A DNA stretch of 64,000 nucleotides from Pyrenula massariospora (Eukaryota; Ascomycota; Eurotiomycetes; Pyrenulales; Pyrenulaceae): positions 1,488,001 through 1,552,000 of the forward strand of contig JAGFMI010000002.1 in the NCBI GenBank assembly GCA_021030905.1. Reading direction: 5' to 3'. The first letter of the stretch is position 1; every line of letters begins with the position of its first letter. Positions 1-10,047 of the stretch are shown in pieces. The position numbers and the translations under genes were made by a program. The notes beneath the pieces were generated by a model that searched no databases, was not told the origin of the DNA, and worked only from the letters and a program-made list of their open reading frames with translations.

Positions 1-613
1 CTGCGAGCCCAGGCGCGCTTAGACGCTTTTAGGGCTTAATTAATAAAATAAATCTAAGATTATTTTCTAGATAGTTCTAAGAATATTTATATAATATTTT
101 AAAATACCAGTTAATATAATTAGTATAATTAAAATAATTAGTATAATTAATATAATTAATATAATTAATATAATTAGTATGCACGGACCACCTCCAATAA
201 AATTTATAAAATTTATAAAATTTTTATAAAGTTAAAAGATTTAGTCTATAAAGATAATAAAATAATTAAAATATAAAATAAAAATTAAATAATTTTAATA
301 ATGTACCAATCAGAATTTTTATTATATAAATAGTTATAAAAATATAGCTTATTTAAAGTAATGCCGTAATTTTAATAATAAATTTTATTAAAAATAATTT
401 ATATATATTAATTATATTGACTATACTAATTATATTAATTATGTTAATTATATTAATTAATATCTTAGAGCGCCACATAGACATCTTTAAAATTAATAAA
501 AATCTTTAAAAACTCTCAAAATCTCTGTTAGATGTACTTAGAACTGCTCTAAATATTTCTATATCCATTAATCTGGCACCAGGTCTAGAGACAGTTATAT
601 TTTTCTTGATGTA
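1..613. mobile_element. TA-flanked inverted-repeat MITE, left end off window
   Basis: The right end (about 586-613) reads as an ACAGTTATATTTTTCTTGATGTA type terminus, matching the termini of the copies at 1685-2241 and 4445-5224. The left end lies just outside the window: bases 1-20 (CTGCGAGCCCAGGC...) correspond to positions inside the terminal repeat of the other copies. The interior carries A+T tracts built of TTAATATAATTAGTATAATT at about 108-180 and their complement at about 405-465, which are mirror halves of long inverted arms. No coding capacity. The TA at the border suggests a Tc1/mariner or pogo type source, not proven. Confidence 0.6.
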
Positions 614-619
614 GGCAAT

Positions 620-825
620 TAACCTCTTATCGATATTAAGTTAAAAATTTAAAAATTTAATATTATACTGACTAAGTACTGACTAAAAATAGATATAATA
701 TTTAATAATTAGTATATAGTTTGTCAGTAACCTGTCAATATAATATTAAAATCTTAAATTTTTAATTTAATATCGACAAGATATTAAACTGGTGTCGAAA
801 ACTTCGCTTGGAGCACAGAAATAAT
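620..825 (+). repeat. Inverted-repeat element, family B, copy 1
   Basis: Begins near GGCAATTAACCTCTTATCG and ends near GTGTCGAAAACTTCGCTTGG. Just inside both ends is a mirrored A+T segment (TCGATATTAAGTTAAAAATT on the left and its complement on the right), so the unit folds into a hairpin. A clear copy in the opposite orientation lies at 2745-2955 and a third at 6690-6880; weaker traces are at about 905-1045 and 3085-3260. It has no open frame and is best read as a MITE or other short non-autonomous element that has decayed. Confidence 0.6.
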
Positions 826-1170
826 TAAAGATAAATTAAAATATATTATTTATTTTATTATAATTGTATTTTTATATTTTAAGTAAGATATAAAGTAACA
901 ATTTAATATTTGGTCGATATTAAGTTAAAAATTTACAAATTTAATAGATTACAGAATATTTATGAATAAAAATATATATTCTAAACTTATAATTAATCAA
1001 CACTTTATCTGCATAATATTAAATATTGAATTTAATATCGATAAAAGATAAATTTTTCATCAATAAAATGATGTAGATTTTAAAAATAATTAATATATTA
1101 AAAAAGATATAATTATTTCTAAATCTAACGGCAGGTTAATAATTACAAAAATATTTTAAGTAGCTTTAGG

Positions 1171-1607
1171 TATCACGGAACGCGCACGGCCTCATTTACT
1201 ATATATATTATAAAGAGATTCTTAACAGACGCTCTATTATATTTCAACTTTTTAATAAAATAATTTTATTTTCTATAAATAATCCGTTACATTATATATA
1301 ATAAAGCAATTTATAATTAATTACACTCTAAGTTCGATTTCTCACTATTTTTTTCTAATTATATTTTTTAAATATTTATTTTTAAAAAATAAACGAGAAT
1401 AGTTAGCTTATACTATAAAATAACAAAAATTTTATATATATAGATAGTACATCGAGAACGATATATTTTTTAAAATAAAAAATAATATTATAAAACGCGC
1501 ACAACCTTATTTATTATATATATTATAAAAGAATTTTTAACAGACGCTCTGTTATACTTCAGCCTTTTAACGGAATAGCTTTATTTTCTATAAGCAATCC
1601 GTTACAT
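1171..1607. repeat. Miniature unit with direct terminal repeats, copy 1
   Basis: A 437-bp unit framed by two direct repeats of about 113 bp (about 1179-1292 and 1495-1607). Each starts with ACGCGCAC and ends with TCCGTTACAT. The centre is non-coding. A second copy with the same architecture is at 3982-4414. The layout resembles a TRIM (terminal-repeat retrotransposon in miniature), but no primer-binding site or polypurine tract could be recognised, so a plain segmental repeat is possible. It is a decayed, non-coding fossil inside the RIP-like island. Confidence 0.55.
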
Positions 1608-1684
1608 TGGGCTGTTTTAATAAATTCTTTAAAAACTTTAAAATAATTATAATTATATTTAAAAATACTAATTAATATAATTAG

Positions 1685-2241
1685 TACGTCAGAAAGACTG
1701 TTATACCCACACTGTGAGCCCAGGCAGGCCCAGGCAGGCTCAGGCGGGGCCCAGGGCTTGGTTGGTAGAATAAACTTAAAATTATTTTTTGAAAAGTGTT
1801 TTAGGATGTCAGTTAATATAATTAGTATAATTAATAAGATTGATATGATTAGTACGATTAGTATATACAGATCACTTTTAATAAATTCTATAAAAATTTT
1901 CAAAAATTAAAGGATCTAGCCTATAAAGGTAGTAATATAATATATATACTAATTAGAATTTTTATTGTGTATAATTATAAAGATATAATTTATCCGGAAT
2001 AATGCCGTAATTTTTATAATAATTTTGCCAATCATGCTAATCGTATCAACTGGCACCCCAAGGCGCCATATAGACTGCCTCAGGGCCAGCCAGGATCTCT
2101 GGATCGTCATGTAGGCACCCCCAGGGCTAATGAGGGCCCCCAGGGGCTCTGCTACACGTGCCCAGGGCTGTTTGGGGGGCCCGTAGAGCCATTAGCTCTT
2201 AAGAGCTCAAGGCTAGGGGCTGTCGCATTTTTCCTGACGTA
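1685..2241. mobile_element. TA-flanked inverted-repeat MITE, full length
   Basis: About 557 bp. The left end reads TACGTCAGAAAGACTGTTAT and the right end GCATTTTTCCTGACGTA, inverted copies of one terminus, with TA at both outer edges. Further in, the arms share AATATAATTAGTATAATT tracts near 1811-1832 and their complements near 2030-2055. GC-rich pieces such as AGGCAGGCCCAGGCAGG (about 1720) and CCCAGGGCTAATGAGGG (about 2120) seem to be parts that escaped the A+T drift. It encodes nothing recognisable. Confidence 0.65.
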
Positions 2242-2744
2242 TATTATTATAAAAATCATAATATTATTTATACTAAAAAAAGTCTGATCGATATATTTAT
2301 AAAACTTATTACTTTTTTATCCAAGACACTTTTTTCGATATGAATTTAATTTTTATTTGATCCCTTATTTATACCAAATCAAAAATTTATAAATTTTATA
2401 CTATATCTATAAAATACTAATTAATTATCAAATACGTATTTTATTTACAAATACTTAGTAAACTTTTAATTATATATTAACAAAAAATTAATCTTTTATT
2501 CATAACATTACTAATTCGAGTTAAATAAGTACTTATTATTTTATTATTCTTATAACTTAAATTTACTAATTTATGAAAACTTTAAAATTTAAGATTATTT
2601 AAGAATCTAAAGCTTTTTAATGCTTTTTAAAAAATAATTTTAAGTTAATTTTATTAATTAAGTTTTAAATACGCGTAGATGTTTACGGCGGATATATTGG
2701 TTTTTTTTACAATATAATTTACACATTTGATATATAAATATTTC

Positions 2745-2955
2745 TATGCTCCAAGCAAATTTTTTGACACCAATTTAACATCTTATCGGTATTAAATTAA
2801 AAGTTTAAAGTTTTAATACTATATCGACAGATTACTGATAAACTGTATACTAATTATATCTATTTTTAATTAGTATTTAATTAATATAATATCAAGCTTT
2901 TAAATTTTTAACCTAATACTGATAAGAAGTTAATTGCCTGTCAATAAAAATATCT
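2745..2955 (-). repeat. Inverted-repeat element, family B, copy 2
   Basis: Reverse-complement copy of the 620-825 unit. It opens with CTCCAAGCAAATTTTTTGAC, the complement of the closing end of copy 1, and closes with AGAAGTTAATTGCCTGTCAA, the complement of its opening end. The mirrored A+T segments that make the hairpin stem are preserved. Confidence 0.6.
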
Positions 2956-3402
2956 GGATTTTAAATATAGTATCAGTATTATTATCACCTATTATTATTT
3001 AAATTATATATTTTAATTTAAATTATTATTTATATAATAAAAAAATTATATCAATAAGAATTTTTGAAATATTAATAGAAAATTGACTATTTATCGGCAT
3101 TAAATAAAAAATTTAAAAGTTTAATCTTTTATTAATAAACTGCATATTATTAGTAGTTATAAATAAAATTTTTTAATTTAAATTCATAGTTAATCAATTT
3201 ATCTAAATATTATTAAAGTTTCAAATTTTTAATTTAATATCGATAAGATAACTTTTTATTAATATTAATTTAAAAAATCAAAGTTTTAATATTATACAAA
3301 TAGATGGTCGATCGATTGTAAATTTATAAATAATCCGTCGTCTGTCAATAGTCTGTACGGCACAACTTTACTTGTAAAAGACGCCCAAGGCGCTTAAAAT
3401 AG

Positions 3403-3645
3403 CGCCGCGCGCATCCGGAGCAAAAAAAGTTGCTGTGCGCGTACGGGGCTATTTAGCGAATTTAATAACTTTTGTTATTTGGATAGTTATTAAATAATTA
3501 TCGGACATTTATACTTTAACTATATTTTGTTAATCTTTCTTTGGGCCAATAAATAATTATTTAAAGTTATTTAAAAAGGTTATTAAACTTGCTGATTAGC
3601 AGCCCCGCAAGTATATAGCAACTTTTCTAGCTCCGCGCGCCCTGC
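3403..3645. mobile_element. Hairpin MITE with GC-rich ends
   Basis: The two halves are near-complementary over roughly 110 bp. The left arm runs GCGCGCATCCGGAGCAAAAA then AGTTGCTGTGCGCGTACGGG, followed by AATTTAATAACTTTTGTTAT. The right arm, read on the other strand, runs GGGCGCGCGGAGCTAGAAAA then GTTGCTATATACTTGCGGGG, followed by AGTTTAATAACC. Only a short A+T centre (about 3500-3545) is unpaired. No coding capacity. Flanking duplications were not resolved, so the superfamily is open. Confidence 0.6.
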
Positions 3646-3981
3646 GTGCTCAGGGCTGGCGCTGGGAAGAACTCTAGGATTAAAAGTTGAGCTCGCCTTG
3701 CGCGGCTCCGCGCAGCTGCTGGAAGGGTCTGTAGTTTTACTGACGTAGCATAGTACTTTACAACAAAATACAAGCGACCTCTAACCTGAGCAAACCTTCC
3801 AGACCCCGTAAAAAGTGGACGTCAACCCAAAAATGCAACGGCTCCTGGGGCTTGAGACCTAGCTATTATTGTGTCCCAAGCTTATTAGTAGATCCAATAT
3901 CAACTTCTTGCGAACAATGAATCTGGGGGCTAAGAATTTGACTTTTATTAATAATTAATTGATATAAAATTAAGTCTATAT

Positions 3982-4414
3982 TATCACGGAACGCGCACGG
4001 TTTCGTTCACTATATATATTATAAAAAGATTCTTGGCAGACGCTTTATTATATTTTAACCTTTTGACGAAGTAACTTTACTCTTTATAAATAATTTATTA
4101 TATTATGATAAAGCTATCTATAGTTGATTATATTTTAAATTTAGTTTTTTATCATTTTCTTCCAGTTACATTTTCTAAATATTTATTTTTAAAAAATAAA
4201 TGAAGACAATCAATTTATACTATAAAATAATAAAAATTTTATAAATATAAATAATATATTGAAAATGATATATTTTTTAAAATAAAAAATAATATTATAA
4301 AACGCGCACGGTCTTATTTATTATATATATTATAAAAAAATTTTTAGTAGATATTTTATCATATTTTAGCTTTTTGATGAAATAGTTTTATCTTCTATAA
4401 GCGATCCGTTATAT
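3982..4414. repeat. Miniature unit with direct terminal repeats, copy 2
   Basis: Second copy of the unit at 1171-1607 in the same orientation: the same TATCACGGAACGCGCACGG opening, about 113-bp direct repeats at both ends, and the same A+T core between. It differs mostly by extra A+T, as expected for independent RIP-type decay of two copies. TRIM-like by layout only; a non-coding fossil. Confidence 0.55.
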
Positions 4415-4444
4415 ATATACAGATTATTGATTTAAAAGTACTAG

Positions 4445-5224
4445 TACGTCAGGAAAAATGCAACTGCCCCTGAGCCTGATGTTAGGTTAATGAATATCAA
4501 AGCATTCAGAGCAACCCTAAACATATTTAATAGAGATTCTGAGAGCCTCTAAAGATTTTAAAAATATTTATATGACGCCCTGGAGTGTCAGTTAATATAA
4601 TTAATATAATTAATATAATTAACACAATTAGCACGATTAGTATATATAAATTATTTTTAATAAAAATTATTATAAAAATTACGGCATTACTTCGAATAAG
4701 CTATTAGTATATTTTTATAATTATTTATATAATAAAAATTCTGATTAGTATATTATTAAAATTATTTAACTTTTATTCTATATATTAATTATTTTATCAT
4801 TTTTATAGACTAGATCCTTTAACTTTATAAAAATTTTAAAAATTTTAAAAATTTTATTGGGAGTGGTTTATACATTATATTTTTATAATTATTCACGCTA
4901 TAAAAATTCTGATTGGTATATTATTAAAATTATTTAAATTTTATTCTATATATATATATTATATTATTATCTTTACCGACTAGATTCTTTAATTTTATAA
5001 AATTTTTATAAAATTCATTGGGGGTCGTCTGTATATACTAATTGTGTTAATTATATTAATCTTGCTAATTATATTAATCGTATCAATTGATATTTTAAAA
5101 TATTATATGAACTGCCCCAGAACCTCTCGGAGAATGATTCTAGGTTTATTCTGCTAACCCAAGTCCTGGACGCGTCTGAGCCTGCCTGGGCTTGCAGAAT
5201 GGATATAACAGTTTTCCTGATGTA
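4445..5224. mobile_element. TA-flanked inverted-repeat MITE with internal duplication
   Basis: About 780 bp between TACGTCAGGAAAAATGCAAC and AGTTTTCCTGATGTA, inverted termini with TA on the outer edges. It is longer than its relative at 1685-2241 because the core is present twice in tandem: about 4705-4865 and about 4880-5035 both run from an ATATTTTTATAATTATT motif through AAAATTCTGATTGGTATATT-like sequence to a TTTTATTGGGAGTGG-like end. The remaining arms match the family. No open frame. Confidence 0.65.
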
Positions 5225-5339
5225 ACCCCCGGACTTATTATTTGCAAGAAGTTGATATTAAATCTATAAATAAACTCAGGCTACAAAAAATAATAGCTAT
5301 AAAAATAAATTGGATAGGCCAGGGTTATTCTATAAAAAA

Positions 5340-6180
5340 GTTTGAAAGCTTTTGAAGATTCTCATTGTCTCTAAAAATATCTACATAATATTTTAGGGAT
5401 CTTTGTCGGCTCTAAAAATATTTATATAGTGTTTTAAAACCAAATTAATCAATTTAATATATATAGATCACCTTTAACAAAAATTTAATATCATTTTGAA
5501 TAAATTGTATCTTTATAATTGTTTATATTGTAAAATATTTAATTGATATACTATTATTAAAATTATTTCAATTTTACTCTATATAAATATAATTTTCTTA
5601 TTTTTATTAATTAGATCTTTTAATTTTTAATAAATTTTATAAATTTTATTAAAAGTAATCTATGTATACTAAATTTATTAGCTTTATTAATATTATTAAT
5701 TACATTAATTATATTAATTATATTAACTAACACTCCAAAATGCTATATATGTCAAAGAAACCGTTATACCCGCCCTGCAAGCCCAGGTAGAATTAGAAGC
5801 TCCCGGGGCTTGAATAGCAGGATTGGTACAGGGTTAGACCCGGAATCTAGCTAGGCTTATTAAAATACAATTAATAATATCCAGACCGATTAAAATTGAA
5901 TCAGAACATACTATTATAAAGATATTCTGATATATCTAGATGTAACTCTGACTATCCTAAATCTGTGTAAAGATATTTAAAGAGGTTCAGAACCACTTCA
6001 ACAGTCCCGATCTTTATAAGTTCAGAATCAGACTCAGAGGCTATCACATTTTTCCTGACGTAGATATTTTTAAAATCTTTTAAAAAATAATTTTAAACTT
6101 GTTCTACTAATAATCAAATTTTAAATACTATGTCTAAACTTACCTGGACTCACATGGCAGATATAACAGTTTTTCTAACA
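5340..6180. mobile_element. MITE split by a younger copy of its own family
   Basis: The left part (from roughly 5340, exact edge unclear, to 5748) carries the family interior. The right part (6063-6180) carries the family right arm and ends with AGATATAACAGTTTTTCTAA. Between them sits a 315-bp element at 5748-6062. The outer element is therefore the older insertion. Part of the DNA before it (5225-5310) is homologous in inverted orientation to about 3840-3945; both contain GCAAGAAGTTGATAT-like sequence. Confidence 0.5.
5748..6062. mobile_element. Short TA-flanked MITE nested in another
   Basis: About 315 bp. The left end reads TATGTCAAAGAAACCGTTAT and the right end ATCACATTTTTCCTGACGTA, the terminal sequence of the family at 1685-2241. 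TA is present at both joints with the host element, as a TA target-site duplication would leave. It lacks the long A+T core of its relatives and encodes nothing. Confidence 0.6.
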
Positions 6181-6689
6181 CTACCTGTAGGGACTGTACT
6201 TATCTGTCCGGACGATAATGTATAAATCTCTAGATGCTGATATACCTCATTAATATTATTTACTTCAATAAAACTTTTGTTACCGCTCGGTGGACGTAAT
6301 CAATAGGGCTTAGAACTCTCAAAGTTTAAGTTAAATAGCTATAATAATATTTAAATTTATTTTAAATTCAATATTACCAATATACAGATATTCCAATCTA
6401 TTTAAACTTTATTTTATTCATTCAAGTTTATCATAAGTTATTTAGAAATATATATAATATTAAAAAAATTACTATCTCTATTAATATAGCATTATATCTA
6501 AACGACACTGTAATTTTTCCGACATAAATAAATTAAATATCCTCAACAAAATAAAATTCGAGGCATTTTGACCTTTTTAATCTAGTAAGGTAACACTCAT
6601 TCCATTATAAATATATATATACTAGTTCTTAACGACGTAGCCTTTATATATTACTTATCAAACTTTTAAGATTTAGATGAAATTATCGG

Positions 6690-6880
6690 CAAGAGATTGA
6701 TACCTTGTCGATATTAAATTTTTAATTTAATATTTTAATATTTTACAGATAGACTATCGATTGATTATAAATTTAAAATAAATATCTTTATTTATAAATA
6801 GCCCGCAGTCTGTCAGTACAATGTCAAGCTCTTAAATTTTTAATTAGGTGTGGCGCCGAAGACTACTGTGGGCTCCGATT
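6690..6880 (+). repeat. Inverted-repeat element, family B, copy 3
   Basis: Shares the TTGTCGATATTAAATTTTTA stem with copies at 620-825 and 2745-2955 and ends GGTGTGGCGCCGAAGACTAC, a GC-richer and probably less mutated version of the ending seen in copy 1 (GGTGTCGAAAACTTCGC). It forms the right-hand border of the A+T island. Confidence 0.55.
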
Positions 6881-7639
6881 AAAATTTTGCACGGATCTAC
6901 AAACAGATGGATAGTATGCCCTTCAGCCTTTTCCAGGCATCAAAATTACGCCTGGCAGGGCTTGTAAATCTAGAGAGTTGACGGTCTGCGGAACTGTTGG
7001 CGCCTCCTGCTAGGACTATGGGGCTGATGTTGGCCTACCCGAGACGGCAATTCCGGTAAGGCTGACCACTTGTATAACCCTTTAGAATCACCCATGCACA
7101 GCCTCCCGCTCACAGATAACAGCCTCTAATGAAGAATCATAACCTGACAAGGCATCAAGCATTCCGCTCCCCGGTCATTGATCAACCTTTCGTTGAAAGC
7201 ACTTCGTAGATATGGATAGTCAAACTTCAAATTTTAAAAGACAATGGAAGACAAGCGGAGAATAGACCTCTTTCCGGTTGCGACATGGAAAGATTTCAGA
7301 AATTCGACGCTAGGACTTCACAATTACACATCAACCATACCAGCAGGACATAAATTTATCCCAACCCAAGGTTGACCTTCGGAGGTTTGCGATAGGCAAA
7401 AGATACGATCAAAGCCATAGCCGGACTATATCAAAGTAGTCAGTCTTCAAGGTATAAATACCCCTCTCTATCCTTTTCAGTTTTCAAGGATCAGTCAAAC
7501 AATTCTTCACTTTTCAATCAACCACTAAATATTCAAATAACGAACGATACTATCTGAAATATCATCTCGATCCTTAAACTTTCCCGACACACAGTCAGCA
7601 TCATAACTTGGTGGAGACGTCTTTTTAAATAGTATAAGA
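6881..7639. other. Island border and promoter region
   Basis: Composition is normal from about 6,900 on. No gene is supported before 7640. The last 190 bp form the likely promoter and leader of the secreted-protein gene at 7640. Nothing else recognisable was seen. Confidence 0.5.
7453..7460 (+). promoter_or_regulatory. Putative TATA box of the secreted-protein gene
   Basis: TATAAATA, followed by a pyrimidine-rich stretch (CCCCTCTCTATCC) and then CAATCAACC-type leader sequence, lies about 180 bp before the ATG at 7640. Spacing and context suit a strongly expressed fungal secreted-protein gene. Motif only. Confidence 0.5.
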
Positions 7640-8496
7640 ATGAAGTTGAATATGAAAATTACACTACAATACCTGTTGGTGACGTATTTTACGTCAATTC
7701 ATGGCCTAGCCACCAACCGATCTGCGCTTGCTAGAAATAGCATCGGCGATACTGTTGAAAGGTAAGCATTTGTAAAAGGCTAAAATATAGCAGCCAAAAC
7801 TAACCAGAGATTGGAAATAGCACAATGCAAAAAAGAGACCCCCCTTTCGCACGGCAAATAGACCACTGTCCGGGTGGAAACCTAGACCCTCGCCTCGATA
7901 AGTTTGTGTTCTCTGCATGTGACTGGGTTAGTGATCCTAGATCATATGCAGTTAAGTGCGAACAAACTCCTAACCCAAATCTCAACGGGGCGGACCTTAG
8001 AGAAGGGAATTACAGGGGCAGCTGCAACGGCAACGAGATTTGCTACAACTGGGGCAGGGGTATGGCCGTGGTTGCATATTGTATCAATATAGATAATCTC
8101 GCCAAGGCGGTAATGTCGCAGAAGGATAATAGCCCACTCGACGCAAACAAACGGGGTTTTAGCGCACCTGCCCCGACCGAATTGCAAGACTTCCGAAAAA
8201 TCGAGGACGACGATATATACTCTCCTAACAATCCAAACGCCCATATCTTCGAACTAACGCTCACCGGGGATGCCAACGGCCACGACACGATGTATTGGGC
8301 AGACTTCATGGATATCCAACCGATGAAAAACGGCAAGGCCGTGGGGACCGCGGGCACGTGCCAGGACTGTCAACAGACATCTTTCACGTGGCCGGACGGT
8401 GCGGACAATGTTAGGATGGATTTCGGTGTGAAGAATGAAAAGGACGTGTTTACGGTTAATTCAGCCAGACTTTTTGTTCCCTGGGTGCGTACGTAG
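7640..8496 (+). CDS. Small secreted protein with a Kex2-like site
   Basis: Exons 7640-7761 and 7821-8496 join across a 59-bp intron (GGTAAGC donor, CTAAC branch near 7799, AAATAG acceptor) to give 265 aa. Without exon 1 the open frame would start at an internal Met with no signal peptide; with it the N-terminus is a hydrophobic signal (MKLNMKITLQYLLVTYF...) followed at about residues 44-46 by QKR, a likely Kex2 cut. The mature part has eight cysteines spread in the first two thirds plus a CQDC pair, several Trp/Tyr, and an acidic DDD stretch. I do not recognise the family. A proprotein-processed secreted protein beside a repeat island is a reasonable effector or secreted-enzyme candidate, but no function is shown. 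Confidence 0.75.
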
Positions 8497-9071
8497 CGGC
8501 ACCAATAGGGCAGATCTGTGGTGGACGTGACCAAATCAAAGACAGAATTGATTCGAGTGATTCGCAGCAGTTGATAGGCTCGTCAATCACGCAATATACG
8601 TGGTGCAGGTTTCGCCGACGGTGACTGTCGCATTTAGCCTTAAGGAGCATCAGTTAGGGAGGGGGGAAGGGGTGTTCTTCCAAGACGCTGGACCGTCAGT
8701 GAAGAAAATTATGGTCTGAGGTTCTTAATGACTCTCAAGGGAACTTTAGCGTTAGGGTTGCGACTTCTGATTTTGTATATGCATCCGCTTAGACGTACTT
8801 CTTTTCCCCTTCACGTATACTCGACCTGCCTAAATTGCGAAAACTTCCAAGTTTACTCGATTTCCAAACAAGCGTAGGGTTCTACTGAACTACAAATGTA
8901 CTACGACGTCTCTATCAGTTCCAAATGGCTACGTGATTTACTGTACACGCTCTCAGTAATTTTAAGTATTACTAGTATATCAACAGAACTGTCTCTGTCA
9001 CTTTGTAGAAGTTGTCGCTTTCTCCGTAAGGAGGGAATCTCATACGGAAGCGGGCAATACATGGTGTATTT
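8497..9071. other. Intergenic, convergent 3' ends
   Basis: Lies between the stop codons of two convergent genes (7640+ and 10047-). Short unsupported open frames only; no RNA gene or repeat seen. Confidence 0.4.
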
Positions 9072-10047
9072 CTATGGCGTTAGTATAGGTGGGTACCTCT
9101 GCTGAATGGTCTTAAAAGCTCGTCCAACTGGTTGAAGTTGCCCATTCAACGATAGTTCTGAACCTGGTGTCCCTACAGAATTGACCGCCGCCCATATGAA
9201 CCCAACAATGGTCGGCACTCCATATGCCCAAGCAACAAATTCTTGGAGGTACTGTGCCATCTGATCTGCAGTAGGGCCGTTGCAGCCGAGCTCTCCAAAG
9301 AAGATATTCTTGTTCGGATACACACGATTCATGTCCGCGACAAGCGATTGGGTGCTCGCGAGGTCACAAGAGTAGTCGTGCAGATTAAGGGCCCAGGTAT
9401 CATGGAAACATGTCCCACAATTAGCGAAATATTCCGTGAACCATGCGTACTGCGGCTGGAAGGCACAGCCTGTTTGGGGCTCCTGGTTACAATTAGGGTA
9501 GAACTTGTTGACGGGGCTTGGGCTGATGAGTTTAACAACCCCTACGCCCCATTTTCGGTTGATGATATTTGTTCCCGCAATGTATCGAGAAGCTGCTACA
9601 GTTGCTGTCATGTTGCAACCATCGCCGTGGTCTGCAGTGAGCGGTTCTGGTCCCCACCAGTTAGGTTCATTCTCCATGATTACCCCCCAGGGAGTGGGAC
9701 TGTTGGGAAGAGCGTTGAGCTCTGGGTCATCAAATGACTGGCCCCATCGATTTGGAACAAATTTGATGTACGAGTTGTCGCAGACGTTTATGGTGGCATC
9801 ATATCGATTATCCGGTCCCCAATTGATAAGTAATTCTGGGGATATATTGTTGATGTCTGTACAGTCGGTGTTGACGTTGAAAGGAGGCCCGAAAGCGGCC
9901 CCATAGTGAAACTCTAGTAGAAAGTAAGTAACAGCTTAAGGAATGTTGCTGAATAGGGTTTCTAGAACCTTTGGCAAGGGATCTATAAGAAAGACACAGA
10001 GCTGCGGTAGCAAAAGAAACTCGGTTCATCTTCAACCCAAGTGCCAT
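9072..10047 (-). CDS. Secreted GH128-like glycoside hydrolase
   Basis: Complement of 9072-9913 plus 9969-10047, 306 aa. The 55-bp intron restores the reading ...SLAK/EFHYGAAFGPPFN. A start at 10029 (MNRVSF) would give a shorter signal peptide and is equally possible; either gives a hydrophobic N-terminus. Key motifs are ENEPNWWGPEP after WGVIM (candidate acid/base Glu on a strand end) and FFGELGC near residue 245 (candidate nucleophile Glu), the layout of Asl1-like/GH128 endo-beta-1,3-glucanases. The C-terminal half has GFIWAAVNS and several cysteines. In the family such enzymes cut beta-1,3-glucan of fungal walls. Donor GTTCTAG is weak, so the exon 1 edge is the least certain part. Confidence 0.72.

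Larger units (their letters stand above)
1..6880. repeat. RIP-like A+T-rich repeat island
   Basis: By eye this stretch is overwhelmingly A and T, with small GC-richer patches surviving only at element ends (for example around 2040-2220 and 3380-3720). No open frame resembles a protein; the longest ones are low-complexity Ile/Leu/Lys/Asn strings. At least four families of short non-coding repeats recur in both orientations and are listed separately. The composition returns abruptly to normal near 6,880-6,950. The pattern fits RIP, the premeiotic C-to-T mutation of duplicated DNA in Pezizomycotina, acting on a nest of miniature transposons. That is an inference from composition and repeat structure; RIP indices were not calculated. 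Confidence 0.85.

Noticed and set aside
108-465. AATTAATATAATT tracts as a microsatellite
   Set aside because: The tracts are paired in opposite orientation inside each element, so they are arms of inverted repeats rather than a free microsatellite.
1559-1903. 114-codon minus-strand frame with Ile/Leu-rich, membrane-like sequence
   Set aside because: It lies across the direct-repeat unit and the MITE; Ile/Leu/Tyr/Asn strings are what A+T-rich DNA gives by chance.
8043-8357. Minus-strand frame opposite the secreted-protein gene
   Set aside because: Shadow of the spliced plus-strand gene; no start context or motifs.
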